A stretch of 64,000 bases of DNA from Adiantum capillus-veneris (lineage: Eukaryota > Streptophyta > Polypodiopsida > Polypodiales > Pteridaceae): positions 110,662,141 to 110,726,140 of the forward strand of contig CM043942.1 in the NCBI GenBank assembly GCA_014529385.2, read 5' to 3'. The position numbers and the translations under genes are program-made. The notes below the pieces were generated by a model. That model saw nothing but the letters and a program-made list of their open reading frames with translations. It was not told the DNA's origin and searched no databases. This document shows, piece after piece, positions 1 to 14,915 of the stretch; positions within the stretch are counted from its first letter, which is position 1; each line of letters begins with the position of its first letter.

Positions 1-600
1 CATACAATGCTTGAAAAGGAGACATTTCAATTGAGCATGGAATGATGAATTATATGTAAATTCAACCAAATATAAATATCGAGTCCATTTGCTCTGCTCA
101 TGCATACAATAAGCTCTCAACATGTCTTCAATGATTTGATTTTTTCTTTCTGTCTGCCCATCAGTTTGAGGATGATAAGCAGTATTAAAGGCTAATTGGG
201 TTCCTGTAGCTGAGAATAATTCTTTCCAAAAGTTAGAGGTGAACTTTGCATCATGATAAAAAATTATCCTTCAAAGTAGACCATGATACATGAAAACGCC
301 TTTTATGAAGACTTGAGCTATATCCTTAGCCGTAAATGTTGTCTTGATTGGAAATAAATGGGTCATTTTTGTAAGCATATCAACAACCACAAAAATAGAG
401 TTTTATCCCAGAGATGTAGGAGGTCCTGTAATAAAATCCATGGATATGCATTCCCACTTCATTTGTGGAGCATCAATAGGTTGAAGCTTACTGGGATATC
501 AAATTCATTCAGCTTTAATACGTTGACATGTTAAACATCACATTACGGAAGTAAAGGTCATCACATTCAACATGAAAGCCTTTTATGTGCCTTTCCTGCT
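1..600 (-). pseudogene. Ty3/gypsy integrase core remnant, cut by window edge
   Basis: Minus-strand translation in shifting frames gives integrase-core signatures: PQMKWECISMDFITG around 430-480 and YHPQTDGQTERKNQIIEDML around 120-180, followed by an NSS-type strand. No frame is open throughout. It continues pol after RNase H and runs off the left edge. Confidence 0.75.
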
Positions 601-631
601 TCTCTTTGTGATTATTTAGGTTTATCAAGTA

Positions 632-2503
632 CTAGATCTTTAAGTAATATGGGTCATGAGTCATACCTCCTTGAATAAGGTCAATTAAAGAAGTAGTAGA
701 GGTTGTGACAGCCGCTATAGTACTCTTCATACTTAAAGCATCGGCCACAAGATTTTCCTTCCCGGGTTTATATTCGATTCCAAAATCATATTTGCATAAC
801 AACTCCATCCATTTCCGTTGTCGCATATTAAGGTCATGCTGGCTATAGATCCACTTTAGGCTTCTATGGTCGGTATGTAGTTCAAATCTCCTTCCAAGAA
901 GATAATATCGCCATACTTTAAGAGCATGGGCAATGGCCAATAATTCCAAGTCATGTGTAGGATAATTCAACTCATGTATATGTAATTTACGAGATTCATA
1001 AGCTACTGGTTTTCCTTCTTGAGACAGAACGCCACCAATTGCTTGTCCACTTGCATCAGTGAGCACAATGAATGTCTTTGAGAAGTCTGGAAGCTGTAGT
1101 ATTGGAGCATTCACCAAAGCTTCTTTGAGTTTCTTAAAAGTAGCTTGAGCACGTTCATTCCAAGTAAACACTTTAGCTTTCTTAAGCATATTAGTCAATG
1201 GAGATGCAATCTTAGCATAGCCTTCAATAAATGTACGATACCGTCCTGTCAAACCAAGAAAGCCACGTACTTCTTGTATTGATTTCAGTGTAGAGCTTTT
1301 TGACAGCTTCGATCTTACTTGGGTCAGTAGAAACACCATCTTTGGATACAATAAACTCCAAATATTCCACCTTGTCAGTGAAAAAGGTGCATTTGCTACA
1401 TTTGGCATAAAGTTGATTTTGACAAAAAAGTTCAAGTACTTGGTGCACATGTTGTTCGTGTTCTTCTCTGTTTCTTGAGTAAACCAAGATATTATCAAAG
1501 AACACAAGAACAAAATCGTCAAGATGTTCTCGAAACACGTCGTTCATAAGACGATTAGAAGTTGCAGGAGCATTAGTAAGTCCAAAAGGCATAACTGTAA
1601 ATTCATAGAGTCCAAAACGAGTATTAAAACCGGTCTTTGGTATGTCCTCCTCCTTGATTTGGATTTGGTAATACCCCGACCTAAGATCAATCTTTGTGAA
1701 GATAGAAGGTCCATGTAATGAATCAAGCAATTCATCAATCCTTGGTATTGCATACTTATTCTTGACTGTTACCTGGTTTAATCCATGATAATCAATACAG
1801 AGACGTAAAGTACCATCATTTTCCTATTAAATAGAACAGAAGTACTCCATGGAGAAACACTGGGTCGAATGAAGCCTTGTTCAAGAAGTTGAGTTAATTG
1901 CTCCTTGAGTTCCGTAGATTTGGGTACTGACATTTTGTAAGATCTACGAGCAACTGGTTGAGCTCCTGGAGTAAGCTCTATTGCATGATCGACATCACAC
2001 CTAGGTGGTAGATGAGAAGGTTCTTTGGAAAATACATCATCAAACTTTGTTATCCATTCGGGTTCAGGTGAATCTATCTTCTCCTCTTTTGGGTTAAGCT
2101 TTACTGCGTAAATCCTCTCATTCTTCCTATGACTCTTCATAAGTTTGGTAAAGATCACTAGTTTGAGCTTAGGTTTTCCCCGTTTCCCAGTAACTGTAAC
2201 TCTAGGGTTTTGATCATTTTGAAAAGTCAATGAAGCATCTTTACAATGTATGTGAGCATCATTGGCTTTAAGCCAATCCATTCCTAGGATTCCATCGTAA
2301 ATTCCAATGGATAAGACTCTGAAGTTTGCAAAAGTATTGTGACCATCCAAAACAAAATTCAAGTTACCCACTAAATTAGAAGATATAACCTTCCTACCCG
2401 TAACTAGTTCTACTGTAAGGTCTGTACCAGGGAGTTCAGGTAGAATGAGGTTTTTGATGCACTTAGGAGATATGAAAGAATGTGTACTTCTTGAATCAAC
2501 CAA
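632..2503 (-). pseudogene. pol: Ty3/gypsy pol: protease, RT, RNase H, broken
   Basis: Minus strand. The protease begins VDSRSTHSFIS, where the expected D-S-G active site has arginine for glycine; ILGMDWL follows. RT starts near 2060 (CDVDHAIELTPGAQPVARR) and continues after a frame break at 1730-1224 with FTKIDLRSGYYQIQIK and MPFGLTNAPA. Its catalytic motif is FFDN instead of FFDD. The RNase H frame (about 1300-632) has GFLGLTGRYRTFIEGYAKIA, LTDASGQAIGGVLSQ, DLELLAIAHAL and TDHRSLKWI. Two frame breaks and two lost active-site residues make this copy inactive. Confidence 0.88.
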
Positions 2504-2527
2504 TAGGGTAAAATGGTTACCTTGATA

Positions 2528-3709
2528 CTACGATGGGGTTTGAATAATTATAAATCGTTCATTCACTCCTTGATGTTCAATTGCAGCATGAACATACACA
2601 TTTGCTTGATTTTCTTCACCTCTAGCCCCTTGAGCTCTGTTAGCTTGAGGTCTTCCTTGAGGTCTTTGATTTCCTCCTCCTCCTGGACAAAGTTTATGAT
2701 TGACATTCCCATTCTTGTTATTGTTGATAGGCTGTCCATTCAGAACAAAAGGTGGGTTGCCTGGTCTAAAATTCCTCTGGCTTTGAGGTTGTCTCTGGTT
2801 TTGGTTAAAGTTCTGCTGATTGAAGTTCCTCTGAACTGCCGATGGTCTAGGTCTCAAGTTTCCAAAATTCCAATTCGGATTGAAGTTTTTATGTTCATAA
2901 TTGTCCACCAATCCTGTGAAGCTTGAATCGTTAAAGGGATAATCCCTGGATTGATGACTAGGATCAAGACAAGTGTAGCATAAATGTCTAGCTTTCATAT
3001 GTAATAAGTTTTCTCTTCTTTGTTGTGGATTTCCAGACCTTTGTGCCTCGTCTGGACGAGGTCATTTGATTTCATGAACAGAAACAGGTTCTGGTTTTCT
3101 CTTTCCGGTAGTAGATAAATCTATTTCAATGGGTTTGTCTACATCAAGGACATCTGCAAAACTGGTAAGATGAAGACTTTGAAGTCTAGTCTTCATAGGA
3201 TTATGTAGTCCTGACACGAATTGAGCTACCTTGACCTCTTGAGTCATCCCTGTTGGAGCATACTTGATAAGGGTTAAGAAATGTTGGTAGTATGATTCCA
3301 GATCTCTGGTCCCTTGAGTACAGTCAAGAAACTCATGCATACGGTCTGAATGATAAACTTTTTTCTGATAGTTCTTCTTAAGCTGGGTCTTAAGATAATC
3401 CAGAGTTGCAGCATTAGGATCAACATTGTTTTCTATGCAATGGTCTCTCCACCAATGCTTGGCTGTTTTCGCTAGTTTGAACTTAGCGATGATATCTTTG
3501 TTCACCGCTGATGAATGAGCCAAATCAAAGTAGTAATCCATGCGCTCGATCCAATCTTCAAGAATCTTGCCTACATCTTTGCCTTCCCCGCTAAAATTTT
3601 CAGGTTGAGACTCGCGAAGCATAGCATCGATGTCTCTATCGATGATGGTGTATTGAGGAACAATAGGAATATTTGCATTAGCAGTAGCCGCATTTCCTCT
3701 AGGAGGCAT
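2528..3709 (-). pseudogene. gag: Ty3/gypsy gag (capsid and nucleocapsid), broken
   Basis: The ATG at 3709 opens 215 codons with the retrotransposon-gag capsid pattern: QPENFSGEGKDVGKILEDWI, then KFKLAKTAKHWWRDHC, then LESYYQHFLTLIKYAP. After a stop at 3062 the frame continues (2998-2528) with a zinc knuckle CYTCLDPSHQSRDY in which the last cysteine is tyrosine, then an asparagine- and glutamine-rich basic tail. The capsid would package the element RNA; this copy is disabled by the stop and the lost zinc ligand. Confidence 0.85.
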
Positions 3710-3959
3710 GGTAACTTACTGCACCATATCAACCAAGGTCATACTTAACAAAATATTCTATTCCATTCGAAGTCCTTAAATCAAATAGAATAGACGTTTA
3801 AAGATAAGATGAGAAGAAAATAGGAGAAAGAATAATGAATAAATTAATCCAATTTCTATATCACAAAACTTTGGGTTTTCAAGAGTCTACAAGGTATCTC
3901 GAAAGTTTCTAATAAATCTCAGTGGCTCTAACATAATGAACTCGGTAATATCAATTGTG
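3710..3959. other. Spacer between pre-gag region and gag
   Basis: About 250 bp of AT-rich leader without a convincing ORF or signal. Confidence 0.5.
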
Positions 3960-4745
3960 GCATCCTTCCACCAATGGAGCATAGTTATCCCATTCCTTGA
4001 GTATGTCTGATGGTTGACTCCAATAGTCCTTTATGATCTTTGGTTGGAACATTTCTTCATTGGCGTGTGAGTCATACAAGTATTGAGTAAGAGATTTATT
4101 TGTTACAGGTACCCGCATTTTAGTTTGGATAATCGCCTTCGTGTACCCGAAGTAGTCAACGAAGAAAGCATATTCCTTTGGAAAAACATCCGGTGTGTCC
4201 CATCCAACTTGGCTGTGAATATTTGCATAATCTGCAAGGCACTAATGTTTGTTGTAGGCATTGTATAAAATCTTTACATTGCGAGGGTTGTAGATTAGTG
4301 ACTTTCCAAATAAGTCAAAGAATAACTTCCAAGGTACTGGACTATAGGAATGTCGGTCATTGTTTTCGCACTGTCGCCCCCATACATTAAACATAACAAT
4401 GCTCAAACATCCCATAGCCATTACTAAGGGTAATATGTTTCTAACTATCCACGTTTCCTTTGTTCGTCTTAATGTGAGTTTATACGCATTTATATACAAT
4501 ATTTGGTTTGTGACAACAATTTCCTTTCCCAACTTCGAATGTATCCACTCGATACACCCAACATGCGAAGGTTTATGTTGAGGTGGTCTAAATTTGAGGT
4601 TCCCTGCAACATAATGATACCAAGCTCTGAAGGTATTTGGTACGATGAAATCCATAGACATCAACCTTTTCTTCTCTTCCCCGTTATGCGTAGTAGTGAC
4701 AAGTCTTTGTACTTCCACTCCAGTTTGGAAATGCTCTTCCACCAT
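3960..4745 (-). pseudogene. Pre-gag ORF, last module (unknown protein)
   Basis: A 167-codon frame (4745-4242) contains FIVPNTFRAWYHYVAGN, VTNQILYINAYKL and FGKSLIYNPRNVK, matching in order the motifs of the 5240-5653 frame. After the stop at 4242 the next frame stays protein-like down to about 3960 (VDYFGYTKAIIQTKM, then VTNKSLTQYLYDSHAN), so the gene likely extended there. The chromovirus at 21.7 kb also has a single ORF between primer site and gag with a YYINARKL motif, suggesting a shared accessory gene. Confidence 0.5.
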
Positions 4746-4927
4746 AAGGCGAGAGAGCCCATATCCCTTGAGGTAAGATGTTAATCATCTACACACACAT
4801 CCCATCACTCATGTTAGTTAGAATGATGAAAACCAAGATTCAAACTCAAGTATTATATCCTCAAAACAATATGTGTTATATCAAAATCAAATTTTTATAA
4901 CCACAAAAGAAAAGATACATAGTGTTT

Positions 4928-5185
4928 CTAAGGAGATACATAAATATGAAAGGGTCCAATGAACCAATTCTTGGTTCCTACAATTGAGGTTCTACCCCTA
5001 TATTTGTTCACATCTAGGGTGTCAAAGTTTAGCACTTCAACTTGTGCACTAAAAGTCGAGTGTTTCTTTTTGTACCATTCTTCCCCCCCCCGTGATACAT
5101 CCTTGGGTGATAATCCATTAAAGCCATTTACATGGGCATGTCGTTCGTTTACATCATTTCTGTAGAAATATCTACTCGAGTTCAC
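4928..5185 (-). pseudogene. Pre-gag ORF fragment, partial module
   Basis: An 85-codon minus-strand frame ending GTKNWFIGPFHIYVSP, which resembles the C-terminal part (W, F, GP or GK, Y, NP pattern) of the modules on either side. It looks like a remnant of the same repeated domain. Product unknown. Confidence 0.35.
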
Positions 5186-5239
5186 TGCTATTGTCTGTGC
5201 TCGGGCAAGTCACTAATGCACCTTGGTTTCTCGTAGTCA

Positions 5240-5653
5240 TCAAAGGCAATGGTAACATTTGTGAGGGTTGTATTTGAATGTAGGTCCATAGACTCTATTG
5301 AACCAATTTTGGGGTACATAATAGAATTGGTTGCCACCATTTGAATTCTTCCATACTCTGATTATGACCTTCTCACAAAAGAAGTATCTTTGGTTTAACA
5401 TAAGGGCCTTCTTACTAAGTAAGAGTTCACGACTTGGTATGTCCAAAAGAGAGAATAAGTTAAGGTAAAGAACATATCCTTGTACTTTAACATTGCCTTC
5501 TTGGATCTTTTCCTTCACCCAAAGCTGTGGGTTGGTCATGAATCTATCAAGCACTTGTGTTTGATGTTCAGGATGAGCTTCAATATATAACTCCCATGCT
5601 ACGTAAGTGTTGGGTATAAGAAAATCCCTAGTCCCCTTTGAAACTCGAGCCAC
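5240..5653 (-). pseudogene. Pre-gag ORF, second module (unknown protein)
   Basis: A 137-codon frame with motifs FLIPNTYVAWELYIEAH, VQGYVLYLNLFSL and FNRVYGPTFKYNPHK. The same motif order occurs in the neighbouring module at 4242-4745, so the two are diverged copies of one domain. It is aromatic-rich with no membrane segment or known catalytic motif that I recognise. It probably belongs to a larger broken pre-gag gene. Confidence 0.5.
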
Positions 5654-5859
5654 TTTAACTCCCCAATGGAGACTGAATCCAATTGCGTAATTGAAAAGAT
5701 TCTTTGTGCAAAATCACTCGAGAGTTCATCAAGACAATTAAGAAGATCCATCTAAAACAAGAAAAGAAAAGAGAGAAAACTTAGTACACATGTGAATCAA
5801 AACTAAATCTATGCTTCTTTCATTCATCAAAATTTAATCTTTATGATTTCATTACAATA

Positions 5860-6366
5860 TTATGGGTGTCTTGGAGCTGATTCATCAAATATTCTTTTAA
5901 CCCTCATAACAAGGTATTCTCTCAGACCTCCCTCGCGACAACGTGGTATGTAGTTATCCTCTAACTTTTCTTTTCCTATGACAGTTGCAAGAGCTTCAAA
6001 CTTCTTGGTAACTTCGGCAATCCTTAACATTTGGGAATGCATCACCAAGTAAAAGAACATGTCCTCTAGGCCTAGCCATATTCTGAGTTGAAGTAGTCTG
6101 AGGTTGGCAAACCAATCTCTTGGACTGTCATCAAAGTAGATGAAGAATTGACGGAAAGATTCCTAGTGTGGTATGACAGGTAAGGTAACTACGATCAACA
6201 CTCTTCCAAAAAGTTGTGCTTCCTGGTATGCCAAAGACTTTGGTTCCAATTTCTAAGTAAAAGAGTTACCGTTCATCTCTGGACAATCGTGTCGCCATAT
6301 TGTTGAACACTATGGCCAAAACCTTATTGCCTTGGCTAAAGCATTCAGATGTCACTTTGGGAGCCA
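5860..6366 (-). pseudogene. Broken pre-gag ORF, first module
   Basis: The first ATG after the leader (6366) follows a splice-acceptor-like TTTTGTAG and opens a frame starting MAPKVTSECF that stops after about 33 codons. Protein-like sequence continues in other frames to 6060-5860, ending in a lysine- and glutamate-rich 66-residue stretch. I read it as one frameshifted gene lying between primer site and gag, a place where most Ty3/gypsy elements have none. Product unknown. Confidence 0.5.
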
Positions 6367-6620
6367 TTGGTTACTACAAAACAAATATTTAAATAAAATT
6401 ACATCACAGTTGTTGAACACTTCAACCACTTTATCATAACTCAAACCAAACACTTCTACTCAACAAAGACAAGTCAAACAAGTGCCACCAGCCAATTGTC
6501 ACTTATAGATGCATCATGAATACAATATCCTTTCTCAAACAACATGCATGAATGCGTGCATAATGCATAACTAACCTGACTAGTATCAGGATTTAGGCTA
6601 TCCGCATAACCTTAAGCATT

Positions 6621-6633
6621 GTCTCTGATACCA
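6621..6633 (-). other. Primer binding site (initiator tRNA-Met type)
   Basis: The minus strand reads TGGTATCAGAGAC immediately after the LTR end. TGGTATCAGAGC is the usual plant primer site complementary to the 3' end of initiator tRNA-Met. The extra A near the end is a divergence. Confidence 0.85.
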
Positions 6634-6909
6634 TGTGAGAGATACCCCTCCCCAAGGGTCTATGCACAAAATATACAATTTACACTTTTATACAATTTTC
6701 AATATGCATCAGAGTTGCGAAAGCATTTGTATAGGGGAGGAGTTCTCAACGCCCGACCAAGCATGGAGTTTAGGCCATGAGCCATACTTCATCCAGAGGT
6801 ACCTAGCGACTAATGCTACCCCTAAATGGGTGTTATGAATGGAAGCGCACTCAAGAAAAATATAGCATTGTGGAGGGTGAATATATGTGTATACCGCATT
6901 GCGGGAAGA

Positions 6910-6911
<2 letters not shown>

Positions 6912-6977
<66 letters not shown>
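6912..6977. repeat. (GA)n microsatellite in LTR
   Basis: About 66 bp of almost perfect GA dinucleotide inside the LTR. Confidence 0.97.
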
Positions 6978-6981
<4 letters not shown>

Positions 6982-9324
6982 AGTGGAGGGTGAAATAGAG
7001 TGCAAAGAGACATGAGAAGATGAAAACAGAGAATCTTTAAATGCTCATCTAAATGAGACATGCAACCATGTATTAGTGCAATGACAAAATCTCGGTATAC
7101 CATAACATCAAAAGTTTTTATGACAAAACAAGCAGAGCACTTGACCACGTGTAGGGATCAATCGGTCCACCCATACACTTTCGCTCCATCATGTTCAATC
7201 CCTCCATGAACATGAGCTCTGAAAGGATCCCAAATACCAACAGGTGGTAGGGTATCAACACCAACCATATCAGTGTAGGCGCCATGCTTCTTCGATGCCC
7301 AGCACCGGGTGTTTAGGCAAAGCGAATGCAAGATCCTCGACGCGTTAGCCGTGTAGGGCATTCAACCCCCGACGCACTAACCATGTAGATGAGCCTAACA
7401 AAAAGAAGAATACCTAGGCAACAACCCCGATTCAGCAAAGCCCCAGGTCAGCGATCCTTTAGTCTAAGTCTAAACAATGTACGTGACCCTAGTCTTGTAG
7501 CGACGCTGTCATAAGAAACATAACACATGAGTTCAATAACAATAGCACTTCCTAGATGCACAAACAATCCTTTTCCAAACAGTTAGACTCTATAGGGTCT
7601 CTACCCTACCATAAACCATCTTGATCACTTCATGATCCAATCCAAAAACAATAAACCATAAACCGATCACATCACACGCGTGAGCACTCCACCCTACTTG
7701 GGTGAGGCACGCCAATCCTGCATAACCATTTTAGAACATAACATGGCTCCAAAACATTCGGCAGTATAACCCAATCCAAAAAAAAACCCATAAGCCACAC
7801 TGGCTTCCACCATAAAATTTCAACCATAATCCATGAGGGAATCTCAGTCCTTAACCATAAATCATAATCACACTGGACCAACTCCCGCACTTGGAGTTTG
7901 ACACATCACTTGCAATCAATCGGAGTCTACACACATGTGTCCCTTAAGATGTGATTCTTTCATGCATAAAAAGAGTCCAACCAGCAACTAATCATGATAT
8001 AAAAAATCAATTTTGACACATCCAACCATGCAAAGTTGATGCATCACATCTGCACTTCACCACTCTAGCACATAGAGCTAGGTTTGACCTAGAAAGGTGG
8101 AAAGCAGTCATAACCATGCATATGAGACATCCATGTTGGTCCATGAGTTCCCATACATCATATGATAACATTCGAACACTATAAACACAATGCAAAAATA
8201 AATCCGACCTTTAGGTCGACCATAAACCTTAACTTCACACATATGCAAAAAACAAATTTTTGACATTTTTGGGAGCATGCAAAACATGAAAATGAAAGTA
8301 TTTGACCTCAAACCAATGCATCAAGTTCAGCTCCATAATATAGACTATCACTCCACCACGTCACTTTGACCATACGGTACTCGCACAACAAACGGTAACC
8401 CCAAAAGAAAGTCACTTTATTCATAACTGCCTATCCGGTTCGGGATGTTTAACCATATACTCCCACACAAGTTTATGGCCATCTAATAATTGAAATCATC
8501 TCACCAAAACAAACCATAAAACATATCAAAACGGCTCGGTTAACTCATGACATCATATAGTATCCCCCTTGATAGCACTCCTATGTGTGTAGGTAAAACC
8601 GATAATAGAGTGATTAATAACTCGCATTTCCGAAGTGATAACGGAAACCTAAATTCATTTATCATCAAGTTTCATCAATATTTTCAATTGGTTAAGTGGG
8701 TTTTCCCATCTAGTGAATCTATATAGTGGTTCTCCAAGGAACCTGGAGTCAAAATATTTGGTTGTGTAGTGGACAAAAATCTGTTTTTGACTATATCTCT
8801 TAACTCGTGCGTGTTTTTCACATGACACCAAAGAGAAAAAATGTTCTAAATGATGTGTTTTATCTCTACTATAAAGGGTTCAGACTGATTCATAAGGGTT
8901 TGTGATTTATGATCAAAACAGTGTTCCTATCGTCTCTATGACGTGAAACAAAAACCATTTTTATACACGTACTTGATCATAAATGCATCATGTGCATAAT
9001 CAGCATGTTAAACATGATGAAACAATCATGAGGCAACCTCGTATATACTTGGTTAATCCATACATGCACTCGTATGCAAAAAAACAATCACGGAGAGGGT
9101 GACTACGCACAAAAATGACATAGAAAGAGAGAGATGATGACTATGGAGTTTATGGTTTCTCACCGTGCTTTAGAATCGATTAGGGGATGTCAAAGTCTTT
9201 TTGCTTTTTCACAAGAGAGTGGAGATGAGAGCTACGTAGAGATATCCACCACGAAAGCTTCCGAAGAGCACATACACCGTGAAACGAAAGAGAAGATAAT
9301 AAGCAAGTAGAGAGAGAGTATCCT

Positions 9325-9327
<3 letters not shown>

Positions 9328-9372
<45 letters not shown>
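9328..9372. repeat. (GA)n microsatellite in LTR
   Basis: About 45 bp of GA repeat with one interruption, near the 5' end of the minus-strand LTR. Confidence 0.93.
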
Positions 9373-9373
<1 letters not shown>

Positions 9374-9985
9374 AGAGCTTATGGAGATGGTGATGAAGAT
9401 CTTGCACCACTCCGTATAATAGATAGCTAATTCTGACGTCGAGGCAAGAGAGCTTCCGCGTCTGAGAGTGTACCTATGTGTCTTCAAAGTGAAGAGAGAG
9501 AGGTCTTTATATAGGCTCTCAAGGCCAAAAGCACAAGTCAAGAATAGAGTGAGCAAAGAGAGATAAGTTTGCGCACGTTCGCGACTTTTGACTTTTTTTA
9601 AAAAAAAATTCCTTCTTTACGGACACGGATTTCGATGCGCGATTTAGAGACTTTAAGAAAAAGCTTGGCTTCCAAGAAAAGAGCTCTAAATTAAGCTCCT
9701 CCTTTCTTTTCTAAAAAGACTCTTTCTTTTCTAAAAACAAGCCTTTGATTTTTGGTGGTCAACTCTCCCACTTACCATTCAATTTTTGACATCAAATTGA
9801 CCATCCGAGTAGAATCTGGACAACTAATGAAAATCGTAGCTAAACTACGCCACACCGTAACTTCCGGACATAATTATGACTTTCCAATACTGTGAATCAA
9901 GCATCTTAAATCAAAATTCGACGAAATAGATATTGAAATTTATTTTTCTTATTTTAGAAGAGACCCAAAAATTAGGGATCTTACA

Positions 9986-10780
9986 TCTATAATATTAGAA
10001 AGTTCCATGCCATGAATTTCTCTAAGTGGAAACAACAACAAATCCAGGATTTGTTAACCCAAAATGATCATTTTCAAGCCAATCTTTGAGGGTGCAAGAG
10101 AGGGGGATATGCGAAATCATAGTGGAAGATACTAGATGCAAATGCCAAATGCACTATTTGCTTACACTTAGCCAAATCTGTGTTTTTCACCATAGTGGGT
10201 GAAGCTACTACTAAATCCTTATGGGACAAGCTATGCAATACATATGAGAGAAAACGTACAAGTAACAAAGTGTACTTGATGAAGAAGCTTGTTGAGCTTC
10301 GTATGAAAGAAGGTGACATAGTTTTTGAGCACTTGAATGAATTCAATGCAATTTTTAGTCAATTGACATCATAGGGATTGGAATCTGATGACAAAGTGGT
10401 CCCTCTTCTTATTATGCTCTTTACCCCTTTCATGGGATATATTTTTCATAGCAATCAACAACTTTGTACCTAAGGGAAAGTAGGCCTATGATGTTTTAGT
10501 TTTCAGTCTACTCGGTGTGAAGAGATACACAGGAACTCAATGGAAGCTGCAAAGCAAGGTGATGCATATGTTGCTAGTGGCAAATGTAAGAGAGGTTGCA
10601 CTCATAACCATGCCAAAATTAAGGATTGTGGGAATCCTCCAAAAAAATCTAGAGGTTCTTTGCACAATGTTGAGTGCTACCATTGCCATAAGAAAGGACA
10701 CTTGAAGAAATATTGTTGTACATGGCCGAGAGACAAGACAAAGTCTCAAGATAACAAAAGGTCTGACAATGACAGCAAGG
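9986..10780 (+). pseudogene. Ty1/copia gag, N-terminally cut
   Basis: The first readable residues at the insertion border are IRKFHAMNFSKWKQQQIQDLL, the typical copia gag opening, so the start was lost to the flanking insertion. The stretch 10180-10374 (TTKSLWDKLCNTYE, YLMKKLVELRMKEG, HLNEFNAIFSQL) is the UBN2-type gag domain. A zinc knuckle CYHCHKKGHLKKYC (10672-10713) keeps all four ligands. Stops separate the parts. Confidence 0.85.
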
Positions 10781-11705
10781 GAAAAGCTAAGATTAAGAAG
10801 CTCAATGTGATAGAGTCTCTAAAGGTTGCAAGTGTACCTAAGGTCCATAGTTCCTCATATGTTCTAGTCTTTATAGTAGATTGTAGTCCAGATGCTCTTA
10901 TTGCACAAGATGCTAGTTTTGATTAGAATTGGGTCAGAGATTCTGGAGCTAGTTTCCATATGACACCTCATAGAGAATGGTTCTCCACGTATCCACATAC
11001 TTGTGGAAATATGAAGCTTGGTGATGCCTATGAGTTTGATATAAATGGTGTTGGAGACATCAAGATAGTCATGCAAAATGGCATGAAATTCATAGTCAAG
11101 AATGTTTGAGATGTTCCCAAGTTAGAAAAGAGTTTGATATCTTCTAGTCACGACTTGGGTTACACGACCACCTTTGGGAATGGTTCACAGTCAATCAGGA
11201 AGGGAAATCTTCTGATTCTCTGGGGTCAAAAACATGTAACGTTTTACTCTATGTTTGTTTCATGTGTAAAAGAGGATTGTATATCCATAGTCAAAATACC
11301 ATCTATTGAGTTGTGGCATAGCCGGTTAGGTCATATGAGCCAAAAGGGAAGGAACACTAGCTCGTTTTGGTTACTCGTTTGTGTTAAGTTATTCCAACTT
11401 TTCTATGTGTGAGCATTGTATCTATGGTAAAAAAATTAGAACCACTTCATCGCCATTGAGCAAGAAGAATTTGCAGATACTAGAGCTTGTCCATGATGAT
11501 GTTTGTGGTCCTATGCCAACGAGTCTCTAGAGAGATCTAGCTATTTTGTGACTTTCATAGATGATTCCACTAGGAAGGTGTGGGTTTATACTTTGTGACA
11601 TAAGGATCAGGTCTTTTCTACTTTACAAAAATTCTTAGCACTGGTAGAAAATCAGTCTAGCAAGAAGATCAAAATATTGAGGACTGATAATGGTGGAGAA
11701 TATGT
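10781..11705 (+). pseudogene. Ty1/copia protease and N-terminal integrase, interrupted
   Basis: The protease active site is intact in WVRDSGASFHMTPHREWF (from 10929). The pre-integrase motif LWHSRLGHMSQKG follows near 11310, then CEHCIYGKK zinc ligands, and integrase core pieces VHDDVCGPM, TFIDDSTRKVWVY and ILRTDNGGEYV. The sequence stops there because a gypsy LTR begins at 11706. At least four stops or frame breaks occur. Confidence 0.85.
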
Positions 11706-13963
<2,258 letters not shown>

Positions 13964-13968
13964 TCTTC

Positions 13969-13986
13969 TGGTGCCCCCACTGAGGA
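13969..13986 (+). other. Primer binding site, unidentified tRNA
   Basis: TGGTGCCCCCACTGAGGA starts five bases after the LTR end, with the TGG complementary to a tRNA CCA end. The same sequence recurs after a related LTR-like end at 18565. I cannot name the tRNA from memory. Confidence 0.65.
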
Positions 13987-14041
13987 GCACACTAATTGCT
14001 CCCAGTTGATTGAAGAGAAGAAATTCTTTGCGTTGGGAGTC

Positions 14042-14835
14042 ATGGCAGCTAGAATCTATGGACCAATTTTCATAGGCAAAGAGAGCCCTGATGAGTGGAT
14101 GTTGGATTTCAAGCTGTATATGCTATCGTTGTGTATGCTGAACGAAGATAGCAAGATGCAAACTTTTCCTTTGGTGATGCCTGTAAAGCCAAAGTATGGT
14201 ATGAAGCGTTGGAAGGCGAGCCGAGGCAAGCATGGCCGGCTCTACGGGCGAGGTTTCTTCATGACTTTCGCAAGGAGGCGTCCCCAGTCGAGATGGATGC
14301 AAATCTGAAGGCGCTTAAGCAAGATGTACGTGAAAAATTTAATCTGTCTTTGGGTCATTTTGAAGAGTGTTGGGAAGAACTAGCGACAACCATGCAATTG
14401 GCTAATGGAGACTACTTCAAGCTGGATAAGTTCATGGCATGTCCGCATCCCAAAGTGAGAGAAAAGGTCGATTTTGAGAGCCCAGAGAAGTATAATTGTG
14501 CGGTATACATTGCACGGTCGAAGAGAAGAAAGATAAAGAAAAAAGTAGAGCAGGGTGTGTAAGGCTATGAGACGATGGCCCATGTTCAACCGCAGAGTCC
14601 GAGAGAAAAGTCCGAGAGAAGCTATGCACAAAGAAAATCATGGAAACCGAGGTGTAGCTGTTGTGCCACAAAATTGGGTACGCACGGTACAAGATTTTTC
14701 CGAGCAAATGCAGGAGTTGCGGCTCAGTGTCATGGACAGACGACATCCAAAAGGAGCAAGGGGCAGGGCAAGGCCGCTGCCATGTAGGTGTTACAATTGC
14801 GGAGAAGAGGGGCACTATGCACCCGATTGTCCTCA

Positions 14836-14915
<80 letters not shown>

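Larger units (their letters stand above)
1..9985 (-). mobile_element. Ty3/gypsy retrotransposon, 5' LTR to integrase, truncated by window edge
   Basis: Read on the minus strand, this holds in order an LTR (9985-6634), a primer binding site (6633-6621), a 2.9 kb leader with broken ORFs, gag (3709-2528), protease, RT, RNase H (2503-632) and integrase (about 600-1). The order protease-RT-RNase H-integrase defines Ty3/gypsy. The second LTR lies beyond the left edge. The right flank (from 9986) is the gag of a Ty1/copia element, so this element inserted into it. Stops, frameshifts and lost catalytic residues show an old, inactive copy. Confidence 0.9.
6634..9985 (-). repeat. Long LTR (3352 bp) of the left Ty3/gypsy element
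   Basis: On the minus strand it opens with TGTAAGATCCC at 9985 and closes with CA at 6634, directly before a TGGTATCAGAGAC primer site. The TGTAAG start resembles the other gypsy LTRs in this window (TGTAAGGT). It contains two (GA)n tracts. The partner LTR is outside the window, so the borders rest on the TG/CA ends and the primer site alone. Only shadow ORFs are seen within it. Confidence 0.82.
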
